Assembly: GCF_035989885.1 (NCBI RefSeq)
Contig: NZ_CP108518.1
Coordinates: forward strand, 4,951,001-5,015,000
Direction of reading: 5' to 3'
Length of the DNA: 64,000 nucleotides
DNA from: Streptomyces sp. NBC_01232
GTDB lineage: Bacteria > Actinomycetota > Actinomycetes > Streptomycetales > Streptomycetaceae
Shown here: piece by piece, positions 16,448 through 32,561 of the stretch
Layout of the letters: each line of letters begins with the position of its first letter
Position numbering within the stretch: the first letter of the stretch is position 1
Made by a program: the position numbers and the translations under genes
Notes under the pieces: generated by a model
Told to the model about the DNA's origin: nothing
What the model saw: the letters and a program-made list of their open reading frames with translations, nothing else
Database searches by the model: none

Positions 16448-16951
16448 GGCGTACCCGCAGTGCCTGACTTGCCCTGGTCTCGTTGGGGAGTAGGGTGATC
16501 ATCGTTGCTCCGAAGCAGGGTCCCAAGATGATCCGCTCGGAGCAGGGGGCCTTGACGAACGGCACGCGGCGCGCAATTCTCAGACCCGTCGGGAGCTCGA
16601 CCGCCTCGATCCGAGATCTGAGGCATGGATCGACTACGAAGAGGGCAGTACTGATACGCGCTCTGTGTACGAGGGCCGCAGCGTTGGACGCAGTGTTGAA
16701 CGACATGGGGAAGGCCTGTTGCCGGTTTCCGGAGACCTGGTCTGGACATCAGTGAGCCGAGTGGCTACACTGACCCTTTGCGCTGCCTGTTAGCTGTCCC
16801 CTGCCCGTCGCCAGGGACATGCCCACGCTTGAGCACACTTGATTGATCCACCCTGACCTGGCCTTTTCGGTTGGATTTGGGGGGCTTGTCTTCTGTGTCT
16901 GCTGGGACCGGTACGCGCGTAGTGAGTCCGAGCCCTCGGAAGGACCCCCTC
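16448..16951. other. rpoB upstream region and leader
   Basis: About 500 bp with no credible gene. It contains the predicted rpoB promoter at 16743-16771 and a leader of roughly 175 nt. I see no other conserved element. Confidence 0.6.
16743..16771 (+). promoter_or_regulatory. rpoBC promoter
   Basis: TGGACA (16743-16748) and TACACT (16766-16771) with an ideal 17-bp spacer; transcription should start near 16778. Confidence 0.65.
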
Positions 16952-19900
16952 TTGGCCGCCTCGCGCAACGCCTCGACCAATACGAACAACGGTGCCAGCA
17001 CCGCCCCGCTGCGCATCTCCTTTGCAAAGATCAAGGAGCCCCTCGAGGTTCCGAACCTCCTGGCGCTGCAGACCGAGAGCTTTGACTGGCTTCTCGGCAA
17101 TGCCGCCTGGAAGTCTCGCGTCGAGTCGGCGCTTGAGAGTGGACAGGACGTCCCCACCAAGTCCGGTCTGGAAGAGATCTTCGAGGAGATCTCGCCGATC
17201 GAGGACTTCTCCGGGTCGATGTCGCTGACCTTCCGCGACCACCGTTTCGAGCCGGCGAAGAACTCTGTCGACGAGTGCAAGGAGCGCGACTTCACGTACG
17301 CGGCTCCGCTGTTCGTTACCGCCGAGTTCACGAACAACGAGACCGGAGAGATCAAGTCTCAGACGGTCTTCATGGGCGACTTCCCGCTCATGACCAACAA
17401 GGGCACCTTCGTCATCAACGGCACCGAGCGTGTCGTCGTGTCGCAGCTTGTCCGTTCCCCCGGTGTCTACTTCGACTCCTCCATCGACAAGACGTCCGAC
17501 AAGGACATCTTCTCCGCCAAGATCATCCCTTCCCGGGGTGCCTGGCTGGAGATGGAGATCGACAAGCGCGACATGGTCGGCGTTCGCATCGACCGCAAGC
17601 GCAAGCAGTCCGTCACCGTCCTCCTGAAGGCTCTCGGCTGGACCACCGAGCAGATCCTCGAGGAGTTCGGCGAGTACGAGTCCATGCGCGCCACCCTGGA
17701 GAAGGACCACACCCAGGGCCAGGACGACGCGCTGCTCGACATCTACCGCAAGCTGCGCCCGGGCGAGCCGCCGACCCGCGAGGCCGCTCAGACGCTGCTC
17801 GAGAACCTCTACTTCAACCCGAAGCGCTACGACCTCGCCAAGGTCGGCCGCTACAAGGTGAACAAGAAGCTCGGCGCCGATGAGCCGCTCGACGCCGGTG
17901 TGCTCACCACCGACGACGTGATCGCGACCATCAAGTACCTGGTCAAGCTGCACGCCGGCGAGACCGAGACCACCGGTGAGTCCGGCCGTTCGATCGTCGT
18001 CGAGACCGACGACATCGACCACTTCGGCAACCGTCGTCTGCGCAACGTCGGCGAGCTCATCCAGAACCAGGTCCGCACCGGTCTGGCTCGTATGGAGCGC
18101 GTCGTCCGCGAGCGCATGACGACTCAGGACGTCGAGGCCATCACGCCGCAGACCCTGATCAACATCCGGCCGGTCGTCGCCTCCATCAAGGAGTTCTTCG
18201 GCACCAGCCAGCTGTCGCAGTTCATGGACCAGAACAACCCGCTCTCGGGCCTGACCCACAAGCGCCGCCTGTCGGCGCTGGGCCCCGGCGGTCTGTCCCG
18301 TGAGCGGGCCGGCTTCGAGGTCCGTGACGTTCACCCGTCGCACTACGGCCGCATGTGCCCGATCGAGACCCCTGAAGGCCCGAACATCGGTCTGATCGGC
18401 TCGCTCGCGTCCTACGGCCGCGTCAACGCGTTCGGTTTCGTCGAGACCCCGTACCGCAAGGTCATCGACGGTGTCGTCACCGACGAGGTCGACTACCTCA
18501 CGGCCGACGAGGAAGACCGCTTCGTCATCGCCCAGGCCAACGCCGGCCTGTCCGACGACATGCGCTTCACCGAGAACCGCGTGCTGGTGCGCCGTCGTGG
18601 CGGCGAGATCGACTACATCGCCGGCGACGACGTCGACTACATGGACGTCTCCCCGCGCCAGATGGTGTCCGTCGCGACCGCGATGATCCCCTTCCTGGAG
18701 CACGACGACGCCAACCGTGCCCTCATGGGCGCGAACATGATGCGCCAGGCCGTTCCGCTCATCAAGGCGGAGGCCCCGCTGGTGGGCACCGGCATGGAGT
18801 ACCGCTGTGCGGTCGACGCCGGTGACTCGATCCGTGCGGAGAAGGACGGTGTCGTCCAGGAGGTCTCGGCCGACTACATCACCGTCGCCAACGACGACGG
18901 CACGTACACCACGTACCGCGTCGCCAAGTTCTCCCGCTCGAACCAGGGCACCTCGGTCAACCAGAAGGTCATCGTCAACGAGGGTGACCGGATCATCGAG
19001 GCCCAGGTCCTCGCCGACGGTCCCGCGACCGAAGAGGGCGAAATGGCCCTCGGCAAGAACCTGCTCGTGGCGTTCATGCCCTGGGAAGGTCACAACTACG
19101 AGGACGCGATCATCCTGTCGCAGCGCCTCGTGCAGGACGACGTCCTCTCCTCGATCCACATCGAGGAGCACGAGGTCGACGCCCGTGACACCAAGCTGGG
19201 CCCCGAGGAGATCACCCGGGACATCCCGAACGTCTCCGAGGAGGTCCTGGCGGACCTCGACGAGCGCGGCATCATCCGCATCGGTGCGGACGTCGTCGCC
19301 GGCGACATCCTGGTCGGCAAGGTCACGCCCAAGGGTGAGACCGAGCTGACCCCGGAGGAGCGCCTGCTCCGCGCGATCTTCGGTGAGAAGGCCCGCGAGG
19401 TGCGTGACACCTCGCTCAAGGTCCCTCACGGTGAGATCGGCAAGGTCATCGGTGTCCGCGTCTTCGACCGCGAGGAGGGCGACGAGCTTCCTCCGGGCGT
19501 GAACCAGCTGGTCCGCGTCTACGTCGCCCAGAAGCGCAAGATCACCGACGGCGACAAGCTCGCCGGCCGCCACGGCAACAAGGGCGTCATCTCCAAGATC
19601 CTTCCGATCGAGGACATGCCCTTCCTGGAAGACGGCACGCCGGTCGACATCATCCTCAACCCGCTGGGTGTCCCGTCCCGAATGAACCCGGGACAGGTCC
19701 TGGAGATCCACCTCGGCTGGCTCGCCAGCCGCGGCTGGGACGTCTCCGGGCTCGGCGAGGAGTGGGCCGAGCGTCTGAAGGTCATCGGGGCCGACCGTGT
19801 CGAGCCCGGTACCAACGTCGCCACCCCCGTGTTCGACGGTGCCCGCGAGGATGAGCTCGCAGGCCTCTTCGAGCACACCATCCCGAACCGCGACGGTGAC

Positions 19901-20434
19901 CGCCTGGTCCTCCCGTCCGGCAAGGCGCGTCTGTTCGACGGCCGCTCCGGCGAGCCGTTCCCGGACCCGATCTCGATCGGGTACATGTACATCCTCAAGC
20001 TCCACCACCTGGTCGACGACAAGCTCCACGCTCGGTCGACCGGTCCGTACTCGATGATCACGCAGCAGCCGCTGGGTGGTAAGGCGCAGTTCGGTGGCCA
20101 GCGCTTCGGTGAGATGGAGGTGTGGGCGCTCGAGGCTTATGGCGCCGCTTACGCCCTCCAGGAGCTGCTGACCATCAAGTCCGACGACGTCACCGGCCGC
20201 GTGAAGGTCTACGAGGCCATCGTCAAGGGCGAGAACATCCCCGAGCCGGGCATTCCCGAGTCCTTCAAGGTGCTCATCAAGGAAATGCAGTCGCTCTGCC
20301 TCAACGTGGAGGTGCTGTCCTCGGACGGCATGTCCATCGAGATGCGCGACACCGACGAGGACGTCTTCCGCGCGGCGGAGGAGCTCGGTATCGACCTGTC
20401 CCGGCGCGAGCCGAGCAGCGTCGAAGAGGTCTGA
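16952..20434 (+). CDS. rpoB: DNA-directed RNA polymerase subunit beta
   Basis: A 1160-residue protein from a TTG start ([12 protein letters not shown]) with GGAAGGA upstream; this start gives the length known for Streptomyces RpoB. The rifampicin region reads [16 protein letters not shown] and [20 protein letters not shown], wild type, so no resistance substitution is seen. Other landmarks are [14 protein letters not shown] and the C-terminal [20 protein letters not shown] clamp segment. It forms the catalytic core with RpoC, whose gene follows after 97 bp. Confidence 0.98.
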   Translation: MAASRNASTNTNNGASTAPLRISFAKIKEPLEVPNLLALQTESFDWLLGNAAWKSRVESALESGQDVPTKSGLEEIFEEISPIEDFSGSMSLTFRDHRFEPAKNSVDECKERDFTYAAPLFVTAEFTNNETGEIKSQTVFMGDFPLMTNKGTFVINGTERVVVSQLVRSPGVYFDSSIDKTSDKDIFSAKIIPSRGAWLEMEIDKRDMVGVRIDRKRKQSVTVLLKALGWTTEQILEEFGEYESMRATLEKDHTQGQDDALLDIYRKLRPGEPPTREAAQTLLENLYFNPKRYDLAKVGRYKVNKKLGADEPLDAGVLTTDDVIATIKYLVKLHAGETETTGESGRSIVVETDDIDHFGNRRLRNVGELIQNQVRTGLARMERVVRERMTTQDVEAITPQTLINIRPVVASIKEFFGTSQLSQFMDQNNPLSGLTHKRRLSALGPGGLSRERAGFEVRDVHPSHYGRMCPIETPEGPNIGLIGSLASYGRVNAFGFVETPYRKVIDGVVTDEVDYLTADEEDRFVIAQANAGLSDDMRFTENRVLVRRRGGEIDYIAGDDVDYMDVSPRQMVSVATAMIPFLEHDDANRALMGANMMRQAVPLIKAEAPLVGTGMEYRCAVDAGDSIRAEKDGVVQEVSADYITVANDDGTYTTYRVAKFSRSNQGTSVNQKVIVNEGDRIIEAQVLADGPATEEGEMALGKNLLVAFMPWEGHNYEDAIILSQRLVQDDVLSSIHIEEHEVDARDTKLGPEEITRDIPNVSEEVLADLDERGIIRIGADVVAGDILVGKVTPKGETELTPEERLLRAIFGEKAREVRDTSLKVPHGEIGKVIGVRVFDREEGDELPPGVNQLVRVYVAQKRKITDGDKLAGRHGNKGVISKILPIEDMPFLEDGTPVDIILNPLGVPSRMNPGQVLEIHLGWLASRGWDVSGLGEEWAERLKVIGADRVEPGTNVATPVFDGAREDELAGLFEHTIPNRDGDRLVLPSGKARLFDGRSGEPFPDPISIGYMYILKLHHLVDDKLHARSTGPYSMITQQPLGGKAQFGGQRFGEMEVWALEAYGAAYALQELLTIKSDDVTGRVKVYEAIVKGENIPEPGIPESFKVLIKEMQSLCLNVEVLSSDGMSIEMRDTDEDVFRAAEELGIDLSRREPSSVEEV

Positions 20435-20531
20435 CGGGCCTGACGGGGGGCTCGCTCAAGAGCCCCCCGTCATCCCCGGGACCGTTCAGACCATGATTGA
20501 GACTCGACCCCGAAAGAGGGATTGACGCACA

Positions 20532-24431
<3,900 letters not shown>

Positions 24432-24441
24432 GAGCTCGTAA

Positions 24442-24490
24442 GAAGAAGCCCCCCGCTGCTCCGAGAGGAGCGGCGGGGGGCTTCTTCGTT
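24442..24490 (+). terminator. terminator of rpoBC (probably bidirectional)
   Basis: GAAGAAGCCCCCCGCTGCTCC-type arm pairs perfectly across GAGA with its complement ending CTTCTTC (24442-24487), followed by GTT. The A-rich 5' flank makes it usable by the convergent gene at 24513. Confidence 0.9.
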
Positions 24491-24512
24491 CCTGCGGGGT
24501 CGCGGCGGGGGT

Positions 24513-27020
24513 TCAGACGCGGTGGCGGCGGCGGAGGGTTGTGGATTTGACGCCGATCAGGAGCATCAGGGCCAGGGTGGCGCCCGCGAGGCCCGGGGTG
24601 AGGCCCTTCGGGGTGAAGGTGCAGGAGAAGGCGTCCGTGCCCGCGGGGAGGTCCACGGCCAGGAGGCCGTGGAAGGGCTTCAGGGGCGCCGAGCAGTGCC
24701 AGCCCGGGATGGCGGTGGTCGCGATGACGGCCGTCCCGCCGGCGGGCGTGGGGAGGGTGGCTCCGATCGTGTGGTTGCCCGGGCGGACCGAGGTGGCGCC
24801 GGTGGTGGTGAGGTGGCGGACGACGGTGTCGAGCGCCGGGCGGTCCAGGCAGCCGAGCGGGTGCTCGCCCGCGTACGCGTCCTTCGTACGGGTCTGCACG
24901 GTGACGTCGACCCGGCCCGAGGCGGGGACCGGGCCCAGCGGGGTCACGCCGGTCGTCCGGGACTGCACCGGCTCCCGCGTACCGCCGGCGCGGACCGTGC
25001 CGTAGAGGGCGGGGGAGTACCAGTAGGCCTCGGAGCCGGGGGTGCACCGGGCGGCGTACGTCGCCCGGGTGGCGGTGCCGCCGCGGGTGACCGGCGGGAC
25101 CTGGTAGACGGTGGCGCCCAGGAGGTTCTCCTGGCGGGCGTAGACGCTGTCCGCCGGGTTGGGGGAGGTGTACGGGCCGGTGCGGACGGTGACCAGCGGG
25201 GGCGCGGGGAACTTCGAGGCCGTCCAGCTGCCCGGGGCGGTCCCGGGGCGGACCCGGGCGCCGATGGAGAAGATCGCGTCCAGTACCGGGTTGGCGGCGC
25301 CGAAGAAGGTCCGGCCGTCGTTCTTGAAGCCGTATCCGAGGGGCTCCAGGGCCCGGTAGGTGGCCTCGGGGAGGTAGCTGCTGTAGTACTGCGGGCCCTC
25401 CGCCCGCAGCGCCAGGGCGTCGTTGTGAGAGCTCTGGGGGGCGCCCGAGTCGGTCCGGTAGGCGGGCCAGCCCGCCACCTTGCGGACGGCCTCGACGTGG
25501 TTGCCGATCGACCGGCTGGAGGTGGTGACGGGCTTGGCCCAGCGCTCGCGGGCCCGGCGGGCGTCCGCGCCCGCCGCGGCGACCGTGGACTCGGCGAACA
25601 CGACGCCGATCATCAGGGTGGCGGCCACCGGGATCAGGAACCGGCGCTTCTCGCCGAGCCGCAGCAGGACCAGGGCCAGCAGGGAGACCGAGCCGCCGCC
25701 GAGCACGGCCGGCCAGGTCCAGCCGCCGAAGTCGTCGGTGCGCCTCAGTACGCAGGTGGCCGCCACCAGCAGGGCCAGGGCCAGGGCCAGGTGCCGCGGG
25801 CGCGGCCGGTTGGCCAGCGCCAGCCAGGCCACGATCACCACCATCGCGCTGAAGACGAAGGTCTCGCGGTACGGGTTTCCGTTCGGCACCGCCAGCCCGT
25901 GCCAGACGAACTGCGTGGGCGGGAACTGGAACGAGGCGGCCACGAGCACGATCGCGGCCGCCCACACCAGTCGGGTCCGCCTCGCCACGCCGGTGTTGAG
26001 CACGAAGGCGCCGGCCAGGATCAGCCCCAGCGAGGCGACGTAGAGCCGCGGGCGGCCGCCCCACAGGTGCGTGGCCGGGAGCATGCCGGAGAGGAAGACC
26101 TCGATCCGTACGGGGTCGAAGGCGGCGGCCCTCGTCGGCTGCGCGGCCCCGCTGGACAGGAACGACGGCAGGAGGAGGGGCAGGGTGAGCAGGATCCCGG
26201 TGGCGGCGCCCGTCGCGGCACGCCACAGCGCGCGCAGCTTTCCCCGGACTCCGTCCGGGGGGACCCCCAGCCGGCCCGTCATGTCGCGGGTGATCATGCG
26301 GATGGCCAGCAGGATGCAGGCGGCCATCGTGGCCATCATTGCGGTGTAGAAGTTCCCGAGCCAGGCGAGCGCGACCAGCAGGGCCACGCCCGGCCAGCGG
26401 CGCTCCTGCAGGCACCACTCGACGGCGATGCCGAGCATCGGCAGCGCCACCAGGCCCCACAGCCACATGGGGACGTACGAGGCGTCGCTGAGCGCCCACC
26501 CGCACAGGCCGTACGTCGCTCCGAGCACGCCCCGCTGCCACCACGGGCCGGGATTCAGCATTCCGAGGTACACGGTCATCACGGCGGCGGCGGTGCCCAT
26601 GGTGACCGGGGTGATCGCGAACACGGCGAGGTCCACGTGCTCGCGCGGGACGAGGACGGCCGTCCAGGAGAAGGGATTGCCGAGGTAGGTGTGGTAGTCG
26701 GACAGGAACTGCTGGCCGAAGCCGCCCCGCCAGGTGAAGAGCAGGTCCCCGGCGGCCCGCCCGTGGACGAGGTCCCACAGCGCCCGGTGGAAGGGCACGT
26801 ACTGGTTGGCCTGGTCGTTCAGGGCCCGGCCGGTGTCGCCGAAGGGGTAGGTGCCACGTGCCACCCAGGCCGCGCACAAGGCGCCCGAGGTGAGAAGGAA
26901 GGCCAGCAGGGGACCGCGGGAACGGGCGGCCCGGCGGGTGGCCGGGCGGCGCGGGACCGGCCGGCCGGGGGCCGGAGGGCGGGCGTCGACTGTGGTCGGC
27001 TCGGGTGCCACGGTCCCCAA
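24513..27020 (-). CDS. YfhO-family polytopic membrane protein (GT-C-like)
   Basis: About 835 residues if translation begins at the TTG at 27020, which has GGGAGCAGG upstream; GTG 27011 and TTG 27068 are alternatives. A Pro/Arg-rich cytoplasmic tail precedes roughly a dozen membrane helices. The first external loop carries GDTGRALNDQANQYVPF, the type of acidic loop motif expected in GT-C-fold enzymes. A large extracellular domain follows, with one final helix (TPGLAGATLALMLLIGVKS). YfhO of Firmicutes glycosylates lipoteichoic acid. A role in glycosylating a surface polymer or lipid is inferred; donor and acceptor are unknown. Confidence 0.8.
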   Translation of the reverse strand: MGTVAPEPTTVDARPPAPGRPVPRRPATRRAARSRGPLLAFLLTSGALCAAWVARGTYPFGDTGRALNDQANQYVPFHRALWDLVHGRAAGDLLFTWRGGFGQQFLSDYHTYLGNPFSWTAVLVPREHVDLAVFAITPVTMGTAAAVMTVYLGMLNPGPWWQRGVLGATYGLCGWALSDASYVPMWLWGLVALPMLGIAVEWCLQERRWPGVALLVALAWLGNFYTAMMATMAACILLAIRMITRDMTGRLGVPPDGVRGKLRALWRAATGAATGILLTLPLLLPSFLSSGAAQPTRAAAFDPVRIEVFLSGMLPATHLWGGRPRLYVASLGLILAGAFVLNTGVARRTRLVWAAAIVLVAASFQFPPTQFVWHGLAVPNGNPYRETFVFSAMVVIVAWLALANRPRPRHLALALALLVAATCVLRRTDDFGGWTWPAVLGGGSVSLLALVLLRLGEKRRFLIPVAATLMIGVVFAESTVAAAGADARRARERWAKPVTTSSRSIGNHVEAVRKVAGWPAYRTDSGAPQSSHNDALALRAEGPQYYSSYLPEATYRALEPLGYGFKNDGRTFFGAANPVLDAIFSIGARVRPGTAPGSWTASKFPAPPLVTVRTGPYTSPNPADSVYARQENLLGATVYQVPPVTRGGTATRATYAARCTPGSEAYWYSPALYGTVRAGGTREPVQSRTTGVTPLGPVPASGRVDVTVQTRTKDAYAGEHPLGCLDRPALDTVVRHLTTTGATSVRPGNHTIGATLPTPAGGTAVIATTAIPGWHCSAPLKPFHGLLAVDLPAGTDAFSCTFTPKGLTPGLAGATLALMLLIGVKSTTLRRRHRV

Positions 27021-27158
27021 TGTCCTGCTCCCTGCTGATCGACTGGCGAGCGTCCCGCGAGCGGGCAATGTGTCAGCTTAGGGCGCCGGGCCTGGGGGGA
27101 CGGGCGATCGGGCCGCTCCCCACTTGCGCGCGGCGGGTTTTCGTGCTGGGCATTTGTT

Positions 27159-27187
27159 TTGACCTACCTCTGTGAGGTAGGTACGCT
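27159..27187 (+). promoter_or_regulatory. rpsL (str operon) promoter with palindromic spacer
   Basis: TTGACC (27159-27164) and TACGCT (27182-27187) with a 17-bp spacer. The palindrome CCTACCT-ctgtg-AGGTAGG (27163-27181) fills the spacer exactly, so a regulator bound there would block polymerase. Confidence 0.75.
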
Positions 27188-27306
27188 CTGACCTTGTGCC
27201 TGGGGTGTGCCCTGGGCTCCCGCGTGTGCGTAAGACCCCGCGGAGAGCCGAGAAGACCACACCGCAATCTGCGCCTGCCTCACTTCGGTGAGAGCGTTGC
27301 AGTGTT

Positions 27307-27332
27307 CGACACACCCGACCGCGTGGGTCGGG
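27307..27332 (+). promoter_or_regulatory. leader hairpin shared with rpsJ
   Basis: CCCGACC (27314-27320) pairs with GGTCGGG (27326-27332) around GCGTG. The 25 nt at 27307-27331 match 45123-45147 in the rpsJ leader at 24 positions. It lies about 50 nt before the rpsL start codon. Confidence 0.65.
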
Positions 27333-27381
27333 GAAGTTCCAGGTTAGTTTCACTACACGGCACACAGAAACCGGAGAAGTA

Positions 27382-27753
27382 GTGCCTACGATCCAGCAGC
27401 TGGTCCGTAAGGGCCGGCAGGACAAGGTCGAGAAGACAAAGACCCCCGCGCTCGAGGCTTCGCCCCAGCGTCGCGGCGTCTGCACGCGTGTGTTCACGAC
27501 CACCCCGAAGAAGCCGAACTCGGCGCTCCGTAAGGTCGCGCGTGTGCGTCTGACCTCCGGCATCGAGGTCACCGCTTACATTCCGGGTGAGGGACACAAC
27601 CTGCAGGAGCACTCGATCGTGCTCGTGCGTGGTGGCCGTGTGAAGGACCTGCCGGGTGTTCGTTACAAGATCATCCGCGGTGCGCTTGACACCCAGGCTG
27701 TCAAGAACCGCAAGCAGGCCCGCAGCCGCTACGGCGCCAAGAAGGAGAAGTAA
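27382..27753 (+). CDS. rpsL: 30S ribosomal protein S12
   Basis: A 123-residue protein from a GTG start with CGGAGAA upstream. It contributes to decoding fidelity. The [13 protein letters not shown] and [13 protein letters not shown] motifs carry wild-type Lys43 and Lys88, so no streptomycin-resistance substitution is present. It is the first gene of rpsL-rpsG-fusA-tuf; rpsG begins two bases after its stop codon. Confidence 0.98.
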   Translation: MPTIQQLVRKGRQDKVEKTKTPALEASPQRRGVCTRVFTTTPKKPNSALRKVARVRLTSGIEVTAYIPGEGHNLQEHSIVLVRGGRVKDLPGVRYKIIRGALDTQAVKNRKQARSRYGAKKEK

Positions 27754-27755
27754 GA

Positions 27756-28226
27756 ATGCCTCGTAAGGGCCCCGCCCCGAAGCGCCCGGTCATCATCGAC
27801 CCGGTCTACGCATCTCCTCTGGTGACGTCGCTCATCAACAAGATCCTCCTGAACGGCAAGCGCTCCACCGCCGAGCGCATCGTTTACGGCGCCATGGAAG
27901 GCCTCCGCGAGAAGACCGGCAACGACCCGGTCATCACGCTGAAGCGCGCGCTGGAGAACGTCAAGCCGTCCCTCGAGGTCAAGTCCCGCCGTGTCGGTGG
28001 CGCGACCTACCAGGTCCCCGTCGAGGTCAAGCCGGGTCGCCAGTCGACCCTGGCCCTCCGCTGGCTCGTGGGTTACTCCCGCGCCCGTCGTGAGAAGACC
28101 ATGACCGAGCGCCTCATGAACGAGCTGCTCGACGCCTCCAACGGTCTTGGCGCTGCCGTCAAGAAGCGCGAGGACACGCACAAGATGGCCGAGTCCAACA
28201 AGGCCTTCGCGCACTACCGCTGGTAG
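27756..28226 (+). CDS. rpsG: 30S ribosomal protein S7
   Basis: A 156-residue primary binder of the 16S rRNA 3' major domain. Conserved segments are [31 protein letters not shown] and [15 protein letters not shown]. The start overlaps the ribosome binding context of rpsL's end (GGAGAAG), giving tight coupling. fusA follows after 39 bp. Confidence 0.98.
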   Translation: MPRKGPAPKRPVIIDPVYASPLVTSLINKILLNGKRSTAERIVYGAMEGLREKTGNDPVITLKRALENVKPSLEVKSRRVGGATYQVPVEVKPGRQSTLALRWLVGYSRARREKTMTERLMNELLDASNGLGAAVKKREDTHKMAESNKAFAHYRW

Positions 28227-28265
28227 TCCCACCCCACATCGAGACCGAGAGAAGACCGAAGCCTT

Positions 28266-30398
28266 ATGGCTACCACTTCGCTTGACCTGGCCAAGGTCCG
28301 CAACATCGGGATCATGGCCCACATCGACGCGGGCAAGACGACCACCACCGAGCGCATCCTGTTCTACACCGGTGTGTCGTACAAGATCGGTGAGGTCCAC
28401 GACGGCGCCGCCACGATGGACTGGATGGAGCAGGAGCAGGAGCGTGGTATCACCATCACGTCTGCCGCGACGACCTGCCACTGGCCCCTCGAAGACGTTG
28501 ACCACACGATCAACATCATCGACACCCCGGGTCACGTCGACTTCACCGTCGAGGTGGAGCGTTCGCTCCGCGTCCTCGACGGCGCCGTCACCGTCTTCGA
28601 CGGTGTCGCCGGCGTCGAGCCGCAGTCCGAGACCGTTTGGCGTCAGGCGGACCGCTACGGCGTGCCGCGCATCTGCTTCGTCAACAAGCTCGACCGCACC
28701 GGCGCCGAGTTCCACCGCTGCGTCGACATGATCAAGGACCGCCTCGGTGCGGTTCCGATCGTCATGCAGCTCCCCATCGGTGCCGAGGCCGACTTCCAGG
28801 GTGTCGTCGACCTCGTCACGATGAAGGCGTTCGTCTGGTCCGCCGAGGCGACCAAGGGCGAGATGTACGACATCGTCGACATCCCGGCCACGCACGCCGA
28901 GGCCGCTGAAGAGTGGCGCGGCAAGCTGGTCGAGACCGTCGCCGAGAACGACGACGAGGTCATGGAGCTCTTCCTGAACGGCGACGAGCCGTCCGTGGAG
29001 CAGCTGCACGCCGCCGTCCGTCGCATCATCCTCGGCTCCGGCAAGGGCAAGGGCGAGCCCACGATCACCGCGGTGTTCTGTGGCACGGCGTTCAAGAACA
29101 AGGGCGTTCAGCCCCTGCTCGACGCTGTCGTCCGCTACCTGCCGTCGCCGCTGGACATCGAGGCCATCGAGGGCCACGACGTCCGCGACGCCGAGACGGT
29201 CGTGAAGCGCAAGCCGTCCGACGAGGAGCCCCTCGCCGCGCTCGCGTTCAAGATCATGCGCGACCCGCACCTCGGCAAGCTCACCTTCGTCCGGGTTTAC
29301 TCGGGCCGCCTGGAGGCCGGCACTGCGGTGCTGAACTCCGTCAAGGGCAAGAAGGAGCGCATCGGCAAGATCTACCGCATGCACGCGAACAAGCGTGAGG
29401 AGATCGCCGCGGTGGGCGCCGGTGACATCGTCGCCGTCATGGGCCTGAAGCAGACCACCACCGGTGAGACGCTGTGTGACGACAAGGCGCCCGTGATCCT
29501 GGAGTCCATGGACTTCCCGGCTCCGGTCATCCAGGTCGCCATCGAGCCCAAGTCCAAGGGTGACCAGGAGAAGCTGGGTGTCGCCATCCAGTCTCTCGCG
29601 GAGGAGGACCCCTCCTTCCACGTTCACTCGGACGAGGAGACCGGCCAGACCATCCTCGGCGGTATGGGCGAGCTGCACCTCGAGGTGCTGGTCGACCGTA
29701 TGAAGCGCGAGTTCAAGGTCGAGGCCAACGTCGGCAAGCCGCAGGTCGCGTACCGCGAGACGATCCGCAAGACCGTCGAGCGTCACGACTACACCCACAA
29801 GAAGCAGACCGGTGGTACCGGTCAGTTCGCCAAGGTGCAGATCGCGATCGAGCCGATCACCGAGTCGGACGGCCCGGCGTACGAGTTCGTGAACAAGGTC
29901 ACCGGTGGCCGCATCCCGAGGGAGTACATCCCCTCGGTCGACGCCGGTGCGCAGGAAGCCATGCAGTTCGGCATCCTGGCCGGCTACGAGATGACCGGCG
30001 TCCGCGTCATTCTTCTCGACGGTGGCTACCACGAGGTCGACTCCTCGGAGCTCGCCTTCAAGATCGCCGGTTCGCAGGCCTTCAAGGAGGCCGCGCGCAA
30101 GGCTTCCCCCGTACTGCTCGAGCCGATGATGTCCGTTGAGGTCACCACGCCCGAGGAGTCCATGGGCGACGTCATCGGTGACATCAACTCCCGCCGTGGC
30201 CAGATCCAGGCCATGGAGGAGCGTCACGGCGCGCGTCTCGTGAAGGGCCTCGTGCCGCTTTCGGAGATGTTCGGCTACGTCGGAGACCTCCGCAGCAAGA
30301 CCTCGGGTCGCGCCAGCTACTCGATGCAGTTCGACTCCTACGCCGAGGTTCCCCGGAACGTCGCCGAGGAGATCATCGCGAAGGCCAAGGGCGAGTAA
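28266..30398 (+). CDS. fusA: elongation factor G
   Basis: A 710-residue translocation GTPase. The P-loop is [14 protein letters not shown]2 [10 protein letters not shown]3 DTPGHVDFT and G4 NKLDRTG. Domains II-V follow, including [19 protein letters not shown]. It is in the str operon between rpsG and tuf. Confidence 0.98.
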   Translation: MATTSLDLAKVRNIGIMAHIDAGKTTTTERILFYTGVSYKIGEVHDGAATMDWMEQEQERGITITSAATTCHWPLEDVDHTINIIDTPGHVDFTVEVERSLRVLDGAVTVFDGVAGVEPQSETVWRQADRYGVPRICFVNKLDRTGAEFHRCVDMIKDRLGAVPIVMQLPIGAEADFQGVVDLVTMKAFVWSAEATKGEMYDIVDIPATHAEAAEEWRGKLVETVAENDDEVMELFLNGDEPSVEQLHAAVRRIILGSGKGKGEPTITAVFCGTAFKNKGVQPLLDAVVRYLPSPLDIEAIEGHDVRDAETVVKRKPSDEEPLAALAFKIMRDPHLGKLTFVRVYSGRLEAGTAVLNSVKGKKERIGKIYRMHANKREEIAAVGAGDIVAVMGLKQTTTGETLCDDKAPVILESMDFPAPVIQVAIEPKSKGDQEKLGVAIQSLAEEDPSFHVHSDEETGQTILGGMGELHLEVLVDRMKREFKVEANVGKPQVAYRETIRKTVERHDYTHKKQTGGTGQFAKVQIAIEPITESDGPAYEFVNKVTGGRIPREYIPSVDAGAQEAMQFGILAGYEMTGVRVILLDGGYHEVDSSELAFKIAGSQAFKEAARKASPVLLEPMMSVEVTTPEESMGDVIGDINSRRGQIQAMEERHGARLVKGLVPLSEMFGYVGDLRSKTSGRASYSMQFDSYAEVPRNVAEEIIAKAKGE

Positions 30399-30546
30399 CT
30401 CTTCCGAGTACACGCTTTAGGCTTGTCACCGGAGCCTCTGGGGCAACAGGAGCAACCCTCCGTTGCCCCGGGGGAACCGGCTTTCCAGCAAAGATCACCT
30501 GGCGCCGATGAGTAAGGCGTACAGAACCACTCTCCAGGAGGACCCC

Positions 30547-31740
<1,194 letters not shown>

Positions 31741-31788
31741 TTTCGTGCTCTGACCTGGTAGCTCGTTCTGCGAGCACCAAGTTGCACT

Positions 31789-31832
31789 GAAGGGCCCCGG
31801 CCCATCGCCTCGGCGGTGGGACGGGGCCCTTC
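31789..31832 (+). terminator. terminator of the str operon
   Basis: GAAGGGCCCCG pairs with CGGGGCCCTTC around an interrupted inner stem, about 50 bp after the tuf stop codon. Confidence 0.8.
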
Positions 31833-31904
31833 GGCTTGTCCGGGCCGAATGTCGGAGCCGCATGTCCGGGCCATCCGTACGTCCGTACCGGCGGGGGCGC
31901 GGGA

Positions 31905-31948
31905 ACGCGTGAGGGCCGCACCCCGGACGGGGTGCGGCCCTCACGCGT
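31905..31948 (-). terminator. perfect 20-bp hairpin after rmlC
   Basis: ACGCGTGAGGGCCGCACCCC (31905-31924) pairs perfectly with 31929-31948 around GGAC. It lies 13 bp beyond the rmlC stop codon (minus strand) and insulates rmlC from tuf. Confidence 0.85.
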
Positions 31949-31961
31949 GTCAGGCGGTGGG

Positions 31962-32561
31962 TCAGTTCACGCGCAGGGACTCGGTGAACTCCACGCACGC
32001 GGCGTGGTCGGGCAGCAGACCGGTCGCGAGGGCGTCGGCCAGCGAAGGGGCGGCCTCGTCGCGGGCGGACAGCAGCGGGATGTCGGCCGGCCACTCGATG
32101 CCCAGGTCGGGGTCGAGCGGGTGCACCGAGTGCTCACCCGTCGGGTTGTACGTCTCCGAGCAGAGGTACGACAGCGTCGCGTCGTCGCTCAGGGCGCAGA
32201 AGCCGTGGCCGAGGCCCTCGGGGATGTAGACCGCGCGGCGGTCCACGTCGTCGAGGCGGACACCTTCCCACTGGCCGAAGGTGGGGGAGCCGACCCGAAG
32301 GTCGACGATGACGTCGAGCACGGCGCCGCGTACGCAGGTCACGTACTTGGCCTGGCCGCGCGGTACGTCGGCGAAGTGGATGCCGCGGACCACGCCCGCG
32401 GAGGAGACCGAGAGGTTCGCCTGCGCCAGGTTCAGCGGGTGGCCGACGACCTCGGCGAGGCGGTCGAAGCGGTACCACTCGGTGAACAGGCCGCGCGGGT
32501 CACCGTGGAGCTGCGGGGTGACCTCGAAGGCGCCGGATATGGAGAGCTCGCGGAACTTCAT
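31962..32561 (-). CDS. rmlC: dTDP-4-dehydrorhamnose 3,5-epimerase
   Basis: A 199-residue cupin. It epimerises dTDP-4-keto-6-deoxyglucose at C3 and C5, the third step to dTDP-L-rhamnose. [11 protein letters not shown], the catalytic His in [25 protein letters not shown] and [20 protein letters not shown] with the following YLCSETYNP (catalytic Tyr region) are all present. The ATG at 32561 overlaps the rmlA stop codon (ATGA), so the pair is translationally coupled. Confidence 0.95.
   Translation of the reverse strand: MKFRELSISGAFEVTPQLHGDPRGLFTEWYRFDRLAEVVGHPLNLAQANLSVSSAGVVRGIHFADVPRGQAKYVTCVRGAVLDVIVDLRVGSPTFGQWEGVRLDDVDRRAVYIPEGLGHGFCALSDDATLSYLCSETYNPTGEHSVHPLDPDLGIEWPADIPLLSARDEAAPSLADALATGLLPDHAACVEFTESLRVN

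Larger units (their letters stand above)
27021..27381. other. divergent upstream region and long rpsL leader
   Basis: No gene is seen. It contains the rpsL promoter (27159-27187), a palindrome in its spacer, and a leader of nearly 190 nt including a hairpin element (27307-27332) shared with the rpsJ leader. Confidence 0.7.

Noticed and set aside
16790..20029. Long open frame antisense to rpoB
   Set aside because: Same codon-shadow effect; no recognisable domain, and rpoB is unambiguous.
16952..20434. Rifampicin-resistant rpoB
   Set aside because: The rifampicin-binding cluster is wild type.
27382..27753. Streptomycin-resistant rpsL
   Set aside because: Lys43 and Lys88 are both present.
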